DNA of 64,000 nucleotides, from assembly GCF_052857255.1 (NCBI RefSeq), contig NC_135505.1, positions 56,269,868 to 56,333,867 of the forward strand. Reading direction: 5' to 3'. Source of the DNA: Amblyomma americanum (taxonomy: Eukaryota > Arthropoda > Arachnida > Ixodida > Ixodidae). The position numbers and the translations under genes are program-made. Positions 54,062-64,000 of this stretch are shown here, in pieces. Below the pieces are notes generated by a model. The model worked only from the letters and a program-made list of their open reading frames with translations, was not told the DNA's origin and did no database searches. Positions within the stretch are counted from its first letter, which is position 1; every line of letters begins with the position of its first letter.

Positions 54062-54205
54062 TTCGGAAGGGGGAATAACGCCACCAGGCGGCCCCAAGTA
54101 GCACTAAAAGACAATGAGGTTAAGGTTTTGTACACGCGTCCTGAGAGCCTTTCTCGAAGCACTGCCGGTGAACGGCGTCTCGATCGTCTGTTCCGTTGCA
54201 ATACC
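54062..54205 (+). repeat. Polypurine tract and 3' LTR of the Gypsy element
   Basis: GGAAGGGGGAA at 54065-54075 is a good polypurine tract. The LTR that follows starts near 54074 with AACGCCACCAGGCGG and aligns with 47506-47635. The two LTRs have diverged visibly, with many substitutions and small indels, so the insertion is old. Confidence 0.7.
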
Positions 54206-54551
54206 TCTCCGCAAAAATGAAGTGTGTCCAGAAAAGCATCAATGGTGCCTGAAATAGTTGCAGCAGCGCCTCTGTACGCTCCGCACTGAACCAGAAGAAA
54301 TGAGGCAGGTGCTTTCTTATCTGAGGCGGAAACATTTGTACAGAACACAGTAAGAAGTCTCGAGGACGAAAATGATAAGCTCGCTGATACTTGAAGTGAG
54401 TTTCTGTTTACAGAACCATTCGACTTGGCCTTCAGCGTCTGCCTTCCGAAGGTTATTGGTGACGGTACATCGTACCGAATCAGAAGCGCTGAAACACGTT
54501 TTATTCAACGACGCTCATACAATGCACAGTGACGTCTCTTGCGCTGTGATC
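54206..54551. other. No gene seen
   Basis: Downstream flank of the Gypsy element. A 69-codon frame is not recognised. Confidence 0.45.
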
Positions 54552-54732
54552 AGCATGAAGTCGTTGGAGGCGGAATTCTAGAGGCCCGTGTACTGTGCGA
54601 TGTCAGTGCACGTTAAAAAACCCCAGGTCGTCGAAATTTCCGGCGCCCTTCACTACGGCGTCCCTCATAGCCTCCGTCGCTTTTTTTATGTTAAATCCCC
54701 CAAGACCAAACCAAACCAGCATTAAGTCGTTG
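54552..54732 (+). mobile_element. 5'-truncated family A SINE (short tail), 15-bp target duplication
   Basis: AGCATGAAGTCGTTG at 54552-54566 and AGCATTAAGTCGTTG at 54718-54732 differ at one base. The insert lacks the tRNA-like head and begins in the body (GGCCCGTGTACTGTGCGATG), ending GTTAAATCCCC and ACCAAACCAAACC. Confidence 0.85.
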
Positions 54733-55882
54733 AATGCAAAAAAAGCGACAGGACAGTACAAGGCTATATTTTCGACAGGCGTTTTGAAGACAGGGCTGTA
54801 GGCGTAAACCTTGGTGCCTCGTCAATGCCGGAAGTTGAATGCATGGTCATATGTCTTGATAATTTGAATGTTCACTGCATAGGACATAGATAGCATTCCA
54901 TCAGGGCTCTCAGAGTTGCGTGACGTTGACAGTGAGACATAAGGCGGAATAAGTGTCGTTTAGAATTTTCCGCAGGTTGACTATGACGGTCATGCAGTGG
55001 TATTGACAATACAATGAGGATGCAAGCTGGCCGCCAAACGGCACGAAGCAGAATTTACCGCTGCGGTGCACAAGGCTCCGTGTATAGTGGAAAAGGGTAT
55101 CACTTTCCCAACAAGACAGAGTTGTACTATGCAAATGCCGCACTATGGAGGCGAGCAGCGAATCTGTTGGTGCTCAACAAGCTGCTCACGACGCAGTTTG
55201 AGGAAAAATCGGCGATGTAGAAAGTAAAAGTGATAACATAGAACTGCGACAGGATATTCGTCGCTTAAGAGGAAGGGGTAAAGTTTTTGGCCGGCATTGC
55301 CCTTCACAGCATTGATCCTCATCAAGATCGACTGAAACATCAGGAATTTTTTCGCCAGCCACATTTAACTGAAAGAACAAAGAGGTTTGAACCATTTGCT
55401 GGCAAATAATCAACTCATGGACTGAAGGAAGTGCCCTGAAGATTTTGGGAAGGCCCTCGCCACCCTTCGCCTCCCCTTGGCTCGTTCTTATGTGTGAAGC
55501 ATTTTGGTGTTAAATAGCAATATAAACGATGCGCTTGCAAAAAGGGGTATTTCGAAATAGTAATCGGTCAGTGTTGTAGAACCAGCGCTTCGGTGCTCTG
55601 ATCAAAACACGACAGCAAAACACTCAAGGACAGCACGCCGAAACAGAAGCTAGCATCCTCGCCAGAGCCGATCCAGCTTCCTGGTGTCGTCTCTACATTG
55701 TTTTAGCTTGCTGTCCTCCCTGCCTTTCGTCCTCCTCCTCCTTAGCTTGCTGCAAGTTGGTTTGTGTGGCAAGTATAATTTCTCTAACGTGTCTTTGTGC
55801 TGGGTGAAAGTATGTCGTTCGGTGACTGTTTTCTACAAGTTGCAGAAAAGTCACCGATTACACTAATAATTGAGCGGTTTGA
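54733..55882. other. No gene seen
   Basis: Opposing short frames at 54910-55413, none recognised. Confidence 0.45.
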
Positions 55883-56112
55883 TTTCATGGGGTTTAACGT
55901 ATCGAAGCGACTCACACTCTGAGGGACGTCCTAGTGGAGAGCTCCGGATAATTTTGAATAACTGTTTTTTTTTATTCTACAATGACATTCATGGTACGGG
56001 GGGCCTGTAGCATTTCACCTCTCCCTGATGCGACCACCGTAGCCGTGACCAAACTCGCTTCTTTTGAGTCGGCAGCTAACCACCATAACTATTGAGCCAC
56101 CCCCATTGCTTA
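55883..56112 (-). mobile_element. Degenerate family A SINE (short tail), minus strand
   Basis: GGGGTTTAACGTATCGAAGCGACTC at the left (trimmed) is the complement of the short tail. At the right, GAGTCGGCAGCTAACCACC and ATTGAGCCACC are the complement of the tRNA-like head. The body is heavily mutated, making it an older copy. Confidence 0.7.
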
Positions 56113-58545
56113 CTGGAAATTCCTTGATCTTAAATGCATCTGATTTCAGTGCTCAGTTACAGCCTCAATAAAGAAAGCGATACAATTATCAGCAAGTAAC
56201 TGATTACTACTAGGATCATTCCCTTTAAACGCTTACTATTATCTTACAGAAATTAGCTGGTGCGGCTTGCTTGGTCGGTTGTCTACATTTTATAGGTTAT
56301 TTTCCGCGGTAGTTGTTTTTAGATGTTTCCTTAGGTATTTTTCCACGTTTAATTGGGATTACGTGAGCTGCGACACTCAAAAGTCCCAATATACGTTCTT
56401 GAGGAAAGAGCGGTGTCGACATATTATCAAAACCTGGTGCCCACCCGTAGATGCGCAATTCCTCAGTTCTTGTGCCTGACTTAAAAGAGCCGAATGGTTC
56501 GTTGTAGTTCGTACTCTGACGGCACAGAGGCCAAGCGCGCGAATCATGGCGTTCCGTTTTAAGGTCGTGGCGAAATAAAAGCCGAGAACACGGCGTGGGG
56601 CGGACAATTTGCTATTTCTTCTGGCCGTGTCAGGCAACAAGTGCAGGCCCTCTAGGGCTTGCGTGTCGGCAAATATTAGCATGCAAGGTTTTTGCTTCGC
56701 CCAAACATTGCCGTTCTGTCAGGAACGAAACTTCCGCGCTGTCTATGTCGTTAGAACCAATGTGTCATCTTTGGTTTGTCGAATTTACACCGCTTGAAAA
56801 GAAATGTGACCACATTTAACAGCTTGCACGCAAAACTAATTGAATTAGCGTTAACGTTAGAGCTTAAAAACATAGGTTTTTCATTATAGGATTCCTGAAT
56901 ATCTCATTGATTGCAAGTAGTAAATAACGTTGCCTGTCATGTAAAGCTCTCTTGGCTGGAATTGTGACTCCGGGTAATTTTTTGCCTTGCGACCAGCGAA
57001 AGTTGGGCACCAAACCACTCTCCTCTTTTGTCCTTTGGGAGCGCGGCTCCGAAAAAGTTTTCATGTTAAGCCGATGAAATCTCCGGTGTGTGCCCAGAAT
57101 TACTGCCCCCACACTCTTTATGTGTCTATGTTCAATCTGTGTCGGTGCCAACAGATAACGGGTTGCTTTTGTGTATTTTATAGCATATAGAAAGGGCCAT
57201 ACAACACACGCTTAATTTTTATTTTCGCAGCAACGGCACGCTGTCCCTGCAGTCTAGAATAGGGAAACGCATCGAGTTTCTTATGCAATTGCACAACTCT
57301 CACAGATAGAGTGGCCGAAATGGAATGAACATCTTTCAGGACCACGCTGTCAGCAGCACAGGACATCAGTTATTTGGAAAGTAGCGCTAATTGTGGGTTG
57401 TTAAATAAATAGACTTCATAACTGACTTTTATTCAACAGAGTATTGTAGGTAGGGCTCATGGCGAGTTTGTAGCCACGGATAAGACGATGTGATATTGAC
57501 GTGAAACTTTGTACTGTTTGTCTGTTCACACTGAGAGTCGTCGCCACGCGCTTTTACCATTATGTTTGTCACTCGAGATGAGATATAGTTTTGGCTTGAA
57601 TGATCGCAGCCACACCCAACCGCTACTACATTGTTCGAGATGGTTATCGCTGCTTTCAGCGCTTTATCTGGAAATTCGTAGCCAACTTTAAATTAAGCGC
57701 AGTTTAAAGTGGTGGTGATCATGTTCTCCGACGACAACCGAGCTCGTTTGTTGCTATCCTCGCCAATTAAGTTCTTTGCGGGCGCAAATTAGGTAAAAAA
57801 AGAGTTGTTTTCTAACTGCTCGTCTGTTTTTCACGTCGTTGTAATCACCTCGTGAAAATATCAATATTTGAAACGAAAAACAACGCACTCTGACATGGTT
57901 TTCATCCCGAGGAACTACGGAGTGTTTTCCCGCACGAAACCAAACTGAACGCACGAGACGCACAGGAAATTGAGTGCCAAGGCAAAGTCTGCTGGTGATG
58001 TGTCAGAAAGTCTACGGCGCTGAACTCTAACCACCTTCGTTTTTGTACCGCATTATGCACTCTGTTTTCCGTCCTCGCTTGGTGCAGAAAAACTATGGTC
58101 ATAGCCAACCTTGTGGACATCATAGTTTAGGAGGAGGCTAGGTGACAAATATTGAACTTGCGTAACTCATCGCTGCATTAACGGCGCCAAGCTTCACCCA
58201 TCTATTTAATCTTCGTATGACGACCATGGTGTTGGCAAAGAAATTTCAGCTGAGAACAACGACAGTTGTCCTCAAAGAAGGTGAGATGATATTCAATATA
58301 GAAGTTGGAAAAGTATCATGGTTATCTAAACCTCAATTTGTTCGCATTCCAAACACCTCAGTGTTTCAGGAAAGGCACAACACAAATATTGAAACCAATG
58401 ATTCAGAGTACATGTTCTACTAGGAATAACAAATCGTTTTTTTATCTTGCCGATAATCTTTCATATATGTCGAAAGCCATGTTTTGTCCTGTAAGTCGGG
58501 GTTGGAAGTCAGCGTAGTAGTTGTTTTTAAACCGAAAGATTTACT
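56113..58545. other. No gene seen
   Basis: About 2.4 kb with only short random frames (up to 95 codons) on both strands. No repeat shared with the rest of the window was noticed. Confidence 0.45.
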
Positions 58546-58830
58546 GGCCGAGTCAACCGAAGATCATCGGCGCCGCAATTTGACCTCTAAGTAGAGGAGC
58601 GGTGGAGGTGTGGCAGCCACGTCACATACCACGTCACTCGCCGCAGCTGCTTCCGCGCGCCGCCGCTGTTCCGTCCGACTTGGCAGCTGTGGTCGCGTGA
58701 CTCTCCACGTGACTCGCCGTTTGTTACAAAAAGGAGGCGGCGCTGCTCTCGCGGCATTCGCATTGGAGTTCTCCCTAAAGACGGAGGGAGTTAGCCGGAG
58801 CCGACTGCGTCGTCGGGGCGATTTCGTTTA
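58546..58830. other. GC-rich block with ACGTCAC / CACGTGACTC repeats
   Basis: Four related words occur: CCACGTCACAT, CCACGTCACTCGCCGC, CGCGTGACTC and CCACGTGACTCGCCG. A possible promoter or LTR-like regulatory block. No TATA or transcript evidence. Confidence 0.35.
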
Positions 58831-59600
58831 ACCATGCTTAGCTGGGCTAAACTGCAACCATTTTTTTCTAATGTATACCCTACCTTTGAAAAGTAGGTTT
58901 ACAAGAGAAAATCTTCCTTTAAAGTCGCGGGAAATTTTTCTGTGCGTAGCTTGCTGCAATGCAAAGAAACATTCAAGGAGGTTTGAACAGGGCTGTTTTC
59001 ACTAAGTTTGCAACCACTTCTCTTCCAATAGTTTTGCTGTGAGCATACGACGAGCAGTCGCTGAATCAGGACGCGGGTCTTATGGCACAGAGTTTCTTTC
59101 AACTCAACACTCCCGCCACCAATAGGCCCCAGCTTTCTTTCCGCAAACTATAAGCCCCACCCAGGAGTCTACGTTAACTACTCTTTTCAAAATCACTTTT
59201 GTTTAAGGAAAACCTTTTCTCTGCGCAGAAGTGCTCAAAAATTGATCTTTGGCACCATCTTGTGTAGATCAAAAATAACTTGTGCTATGGTTCTTTATGA
59301 TCAACCCGGCCCTTGTGTATTAAAAGATCTTCATAATAACGCAAAACTGCTGCAAGTGCAATTACTGCTAAAAACCCATTCTACAACTACTACCATCGCT
59401 GGAACTGCTACTCGTTAAGTGCTATGCTGCAAGTAATCGATGAAACACGAACGCTCAGAGAGCGCGATGAAAAGGACTGGGGAATTGTTACACTGTGCTG
59501 AACTTCCACATTCAGTGTCTTCTCAGTTCCCAGTTTTACTGCGCATACACAAAAATTGACAGTGAATCGTTAATCTTTTTTCCGACCCCTCGTATTGCCA
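58831..59600. other. No gene seen
   Basis: No supported feature. Confidence 0.45.
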
Positions 59601-59960
59601 CGTGATGGTGACCAGCCGTGGACAATGGACGAGCAGACTGAAGTTCTTTTTAAATGAGCTCTTTATTGCTCTGTGTTGCGTTCACAAATAACAGGACAGT
59701 TCGGCGGCGGCGATAGCGACAAATGTACTCGGCGGTCGTTGAAGTACACAATCACCGCTGCTCTCGGGCCCACTCATTGTTAAAGCTGGCTAAGAACCTT
59801 CCAGATGAAGCTCCAAAAATACCACACAAATCTCGAACAATCTAGAAACGGTTGCACGTGGTTGCGATCATTCCAGATGAAACTGGTCCCATCTCGCGTC
59901 ACAAACAAAATCATAAAGCCGCGTGCTGGGGGCCTTCAGCATGGGCAAACAAAAGTACAA
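59601..59960 (-). repeat. Candidate solo LTR with heat-shock-element-like words
   Basis: On the minus strand, degenerate GAA/TTC arrays (TTCTAGATTGTTCGAG, CATCTGGAAGGTTCTT and CATCTGGAATGATCG) precede CAATAAAGAGCTC (about 59662) and a downstream GT/CT-rich stretch. This is the order expected of U3, R and U5. No paired LTR or duplication is found, so the reading is tentative. Confidence 0.3.
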
Positions 59961-60812
59961 AGCTTCACTGTCTTAGAATAAACTTGTGCAATGTGCTGTG
60001 AAGAATGTAATGCCTTAACACACCGGAAGAGGCCCTGATTTCGGTAGGGGTCCTGATTCAAGGAGGAGGAACGCATAATATTACGGCAAGCGCATGATCC
60101 TGATGGTCCGCCTCATGAAAGGGGGCGGAATTTAGAGCATATGAGTCGGTGTGCTGAGTTTCATAAGGTGGCCTGTATTATTATGCGGCAAACAAAGCAA
60201 TGCGATGGTCTCTGGTGGAGTTCATATAAACCCAGCTACCCTTCTTCTGAGCTCACCGTACGCGCCACATCATTCACGTCGGGCTTTTGTAGATGCTTTT
60301 AAAACAGGACACGTTAAGCATGCATTCATTAAAAAGAAACACAAAGGGGAGTACCGAGTCGTTTAACCAAACAAAGACTGGATTTTTTAACGTCAGGAAA
60401 AGGTGAAGAACTATACATCAAAGAATAAAAAGAGAACGCGCAAAAAATTGCGAATGACTTCGTCAGCACACTGACAAGTTCCCATTAATGCTGCCGCTCA
60501 CCGTGATAAACTCGGGATTCGCTGACATGAGAGCGCTTATGTAGTAATCTTCAAGCGTTGCCTTTTAAATGTGGATATGAAGACTACTGCCAACAGGCGG
60601 CCACTTTTGCTTTTTAGCCGAAGAAACCTGATCAGTGAACAATATATAACGTATTGGTTTCAGATATAAGAGCAAAATTTCTTCTGGTCATTTAAGGCAA
60701 TTTACATAACCCCTCAAAGAATAGAAGCATCAGGATACCACAGCCTACCCCTCTTAAAGAAAAACCTGATCCGGGAAAAACCCTACAGCTTGAACGTAAT
60801 ACTTTTTAAATG
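59961..60812. other. No gene seen
   Basis: No supported feature. Confidence 0.45.
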
Positions 60813-61047
60813 GTTTATGGGGGTTTAACGTCCCGAAGCGACTTGGGCTATGAGGGACGACGTAATGAGGGGCTCCGGAAATTTCGACTACCTGGGATTC
60901 TTTAATGTGCGCTGACATCGCACAGCACACGGGCCTCTAGAATTTCGCCTCCATCGAAATTCGACCACAGCGACCGGGATCGAACCCGTGTCTTTCGGGT
61001 CAGCAGCCGAGCGCCATAACCACTGAGCCACTGCGTGCTCTGTACAT
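60813..61047 (-). mobile_element. tRNA-derived SINE, family A, short tail, minus strand
   Basis: The complement reads from the head (TGGCTCAGTGGTTATGGCGC and box B GGGTTCGATCCC) through the body to CGACGTTAAACCCCC-like sequence and AAACCAT. Full length. Its head is close to the copy at 61228-61448 in opposite orientation; the two form an inverted pair about 180 bp apart. Confidence 0.85.
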
Positions 61048-61215
61048 TGTAAATAAGAAAATATAGCCGCAAGAATGCCTAACAAATTGATTGCGTTCAA
61101 GGTTTATGCACGTAATCGTGCTTATTCGTATAAAGTTCTTTGGGAGCGAATAAAAACAAGAGACGAAATCCTAGCAGACTGCAGGTCAGACGTGTTGTAA
61201 ATGAGCAAGAGGATG
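61048..61215. other. Spacer between two inverted SINEs
   Basis: No feature. Confidence 0.5.
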
Positions 61216-61460
61216 CCTTGACGCTTAATCCTCCGCGGTGGCTTAATGGTTATGGCGCTCGGCTGCTGACCCGAAAGACGCGGGTTCGATCCCGGTCGCG
61301 GTGGTCGAACTTCGATGGAGGCGAAATGATAGAGGCCCGTGTACTGTGCGAGAACCCCAGTTGGTCGAAATTTCCGTAGCGCTTCACTACGGCGTCCCTG
61401 ATAGCCTGAGTCGCTTTGGGACGTTAAACCTCTATAAACAAAACCAAACCTTGACGCTTA
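61216..61460 (+). mobile_element. tRNA-derived SINE, family A, short tail, 12-bp target duplication
   Basis: CCTTGACGCTTA occurs exactly at 61216-61227 and 61449-61460. The insert has box A (GCGGTGGCTTAATGGTTATG), box B (GGGTTCGATCCC), the shared body with a ~25-bp internal deletion after ACTGTGCGA, and the AAACAAAACCAAA tail. One of the youngest-looking SINEs here. Confidence 0.92.
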
Positions 61461-61870
61461 CCGATTGTGGATAGGAGAAGTACAATCCACGGGCCTACCG
61501 CTGCCGACTGCATGTCGCCGACTCACGCTGCGGCGTCCCGATGCGCGCACAGCCTGGCCCTGTGCCACCGCCGACCGCGCGCCCCCTTGGCTGCCCCGTC
61601 GGGCCTCTCCGATTTCAGGCATCGTCCTCGATATCACTCTCTCACGCCGCTGTATCAGCCGACACAGGCGCGCTCTGGGCGCGGCCCGGTTCGAGCAACA
61701 CGAGGCGTAAGCGATAAGGAACGAGCCACCACAAAACAAAAAGAAAACGACGCTTCAGCAGTGAGAGGAACGATGACAAAATTAGAAACATGTGCGGCTA
61801 CTCTTGCTGCCGGAGGTTACGTTTATTTCACGTTCAAGTCGAGGCGACGCATACGTACAGTTAGGGGCTG
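61461..61870. other. CpG-rich block
   Basis: 61480-61700 is rich in CG dinucleotides. Open frames of 134 (plus) and 93 (minus) codons are compositional by-products and have no domain. It lies directly upstream of a plus-strand TATA-like site. Confidence 0.4.
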
Positions 61871-61872
61871 AG

Positions 61873-61910
61873 TATAAAAGACCATATGAGCACGAGAGAT
61901 TCTCTCAGTC
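61873..61910 (+). promoter_or_regulatory. Candidate core promoter: TATA box plus initiator
   Basis: TATAAAAG at 61873-61880 is followed 34 bp later (T of TATA to A+1) by TCAGTC at 61905-61910, an arthropod initiator match. The spacing is slightly longer than the usual ~31 bp. No convincing coding exon follows on the plus strand. Confidence 0.35.
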
Positions 61911-64000
61911 TGCGAACTAGAAAAAAAAAATATTTTCCTGGTGTACTCACGCACTGTAGCCATTGCTGCGGGCTGGAGGGAGAAGCAGAAAAAGCTGTCT
62001 TGATCATCGCGATTGCACTGTGGATGTTTCGCGTTAGTCAAACGCGAGCTGAATTAACTATAACAAATTAGGGCTAATAAATATGGGTACGATTCTTGTG
62101 TTATGGCGCATTAACACTGGCATATTGCGAACATTGGAAATGGTAATTTTTTCACATACATATCGTTGAGAATGACTTTATGGTTTGTTTCTTGGATAAA
62201 CACTTCAGTGCTAATATTCTGTTACTCAAAGAAATTTCGGCGCATAAAAGATATTTATCCAGAAAGTTTAACCCTCGTTATACACAAAACAAGCACCCGC
62301 GGTGAAAGATGCTTGTGTGCCGTACTAAACTGGAAGTCGTCGCTTTCCCTTGACGGCAGGATATCATCCTATCAACAAAAGCAGGTCTTGCAGATACTGC
62401 TCACTTGCTGTCAAGATAAATTTAGTTATAATACAACATGAACACATTACGAACAATTAGTCAATAGTTAGTAATAAATGGGAGCGACAAGCATACCTTC
62501 TCCTGTCTTTTAGAAGGTTTTCTCCTGCACAAAAAATAACGGCAAATATTTTGTGCTGAAGTGCAGAAATAACAAAAGACATCTTACCGGCCGCGGCGGA
62601 TGGGGTACTTGTATTTTTTCCCAATACTAATTAATTGTATTCCTTCTATTAGTGAGTAGGAGATGTAAGTGACAGTGATGTCATGGTGTTCCTCGAGTCA
62701 AAGCCAAATGTTTCTCCCGCGAACAGCAAATACGTTACTTTCAGCTAGCCGCATATTAGTAATCGTAAGACAGCAGCTGCTTTTTCATCGTTGTCACAGA
62801 TAGGACGTCTAGTGCAAGAAGTGCTTTCTCCACGTGGCATCTGGCCATGCAAGACACGGGTGCTCAGTGACGAGACCCCTCGAGTGTTCCCTTACTGGCC
62901 TCCGACAGGAGTGATTATCGGTCGCACATGCCGAAGGGGCGGTGCGTTGAGCGTCTGGAGTTCAACATCCGGAATTTCTGTGTGTGCAAGAGGTCGGTGC
63001 TGGTGAGTGTGCAGAGTCTTAAGCGATGTGAGCACAATCACTTTAGGCTTAATACAGATAAATTATAGTGATATAACGTACACCACACTCGTAACAGGGC
63101 TGAAAATGTACATCAGGATTGCTAGGCGCTGGAGTTCTCTGTCCTGTACTGCGATTTCTATTGGAGAATAAGGGGCCGTACCACACCAGCAAATTGATAA
63201 AGCTATCTTGTGGTCAAAACAAAAGAGATAAATATCATATCGCTCTTTACTATATGCAGTTTTCTATCGTGCATACTCGATTTAGCGTGAGATCAGGTAT
63301 TGAAATATGATAAGGAGGTATAAACGAAAAACAAGTAAATCAACCGAACATAAAAAATGGGTGCAAACATTAAATCTGTGACGTAAATTCGTGCATTAAG
63401 TATATTGAGATCATAGCCGTGATATTAGTTAACCAAGTCTCTCGCTGGAGGAAGGGCTTTATGTATCTTTGTGGCTTTATGTGCTGTTTATATGTTTTTT
63501 GAATGCTGTATGCTGTGCTGTATATATTTCGCCATGCTTCTCAATAAAACCTCAGTTGCTAGTTCAGCGCTTGTCCCCTTCTTTCTGTCTGTGTCTGCTT
63601 GTGCGCTGTTTTTTCACCAAGGCTTTATGTACAATCTCGAAATATGCAAGTGTTGCGTCAGTGATAAATTCACACAATATCAATAGCCAGTGTTATACTA
63701 AACCTAATCCTCTGTTGCCTGATACTATGGTTTCCTACTCTTGGTACCCAATATCTACTTTCAAGATACAAAAGCTTAAAGGGGCAGGCATTCCAATTAT
63801 TGTTCCGTCCAATTATCCAAGCAGCCAATTATTACTCTCGGTAAAAATGGATAATGTGGTTGTTTGTTAGGAGATTAACATTTGTCCGCCAGTAATATTC
63901 CACAGTTATTATCAAGTAAGTTGAGTTCGAAAATTACCCCGCTGGTCGAAAGAAACCGGTGATAAAGTTGCCGAAAAAGCCGGGCAGTTATTGTCTTGAA
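61911..64000. other. No gene recognised
   Basis: Frames at 62166-62441 and 63469-63870 (133 codons) have hydrophobic starts but no domain, and the latter continues into low-quality sequence. TCAATAAAACCTCAGTTGC at 63540 followed by CT-rich sequence resembles the polyadenylation region of an LTR. An ATG-containing minus-strand stretch ending in GTGAGT near 61940 was noted as a possible small exon but lacks a signal peptide. Confidence 0.35.

Larger units (their letters stand above)
47505..54205 (+). mobile_element. Ty3/Gypsy LTR retrotransposon, decayed, with two nested LINE insertions
   Basis: In plus-strand order: 5' LTR, gag, protease, reverse transcriptase, (deleted RNase H), integrase, polypurine tract and 3' LTR. 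The span is 6.7 kb including a 2.1-kb LINE at 50258-52402 and a 105-bp LINE tail at 48130-48234. Every domain carries frameshifts or stops, so the copy is inactive. It would have replicated through a virus-like particle in the cytoplasm; no envelope gene is seen. Confidence 0.85.

Noticed and set aside
53824..54348. 174-codon minus-strand open frame
   Set aside because: Runs antisense across the end of Gypsy pol and the 3' LTR; a shadow of the retrotransposon.
61923..62000. Signal-peptide exon on the minus strand (ATG near 61990, GTGAGT donor near 61940)
   Set aside because: The frame beginning there is not hydrophobic enough, its phase does not fit the 44403 acceptor, and the distance would require a 17-kb intron with no other support.
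63469..63870. 133-codon plus-strand open frame with hydrophobic start
   Set aside because: Overlaps an AATAAA-containing LTR-like stretch, no domain, composition typical of AT-rich chance frames.
1..64000. Bacterial, phage or CRISPR content
   Set aside because: No operon-like coding density, no spaced direct repeats of CRISPR type and no Shine-Dalgarno-led gene arrays; all long frames trace to eukaryotic retrotransposons.

Overview
The window looks like a piece of arthropod nuclear genome, most probably from a hard tick (Ixodidae). There is no bacterial-style gene packing. Almost all recognisable coding sequence is broken retrotransposon, and the tRNA-headed SINEs resemble the Ruka-type SINEs described from ixodid ticks. 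The tick assignment rests on remembered element families, not on a search. I see no rRNA, CRISPR, plasmid or phage feature.

The only convincing host gene is on the minus strand. Two coding exons at 44403-44123 and 34429-34067 are joined by a phase-0 intron of about 9.7 kb with good splice signals. Together they encode about 213 residues of a probable secreted glycoprotein, tentatively a small lipid-binding protein of the JHBP / mite group 7 allergen type. Its first exon was not found.

Layout from left to right: 1-14539 is gene-poor and holds dispersed repeats, SINEs, a fold-back element (4201-4360) and a candidate solo LTR (13728-14320). 14540-20024 is an essentially complete I-superfamily LINE that was inverted during insertion: its 5' part reads plus, its 3' part reads minus, and a 13-bp target duplication flanks the whole. 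20029-24800 holds nested SINEs, a three-copy repeat family and a CR1/L2-like LINE tail. 27470-33210 is a nest of RTE-clade LINEs in both orientations, an RNase H-bearing LINE, and a tail-sharing insertion inside the RTE. 34067-44403 is the host gene, whose intron holds a CR1/L2-like LINE interrupted by DNA containing a Tc1-like transposase fragment, plus a MITE-like element at 43780-44003. 47505-54205 is a decayed Ty3/Gypsy LTR element with short LTRs; its gag carries a 105-bp tail of the same I-type LINE and its reverse transcriptase carries a 2.1-kb LINE. 54552-64000 holds more SINEs, a candidate solo LTR and a candidate core promoter.

The interest of the window lies in retrotransposition mechanism and relative dating. 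Several insertions keep exact target duplications: a twin-priming inversion, a hairpin insertion in a LINE ORF, a dead-on-arrival LINE tail, and SINEs sharing a 3' tail with a larger element.
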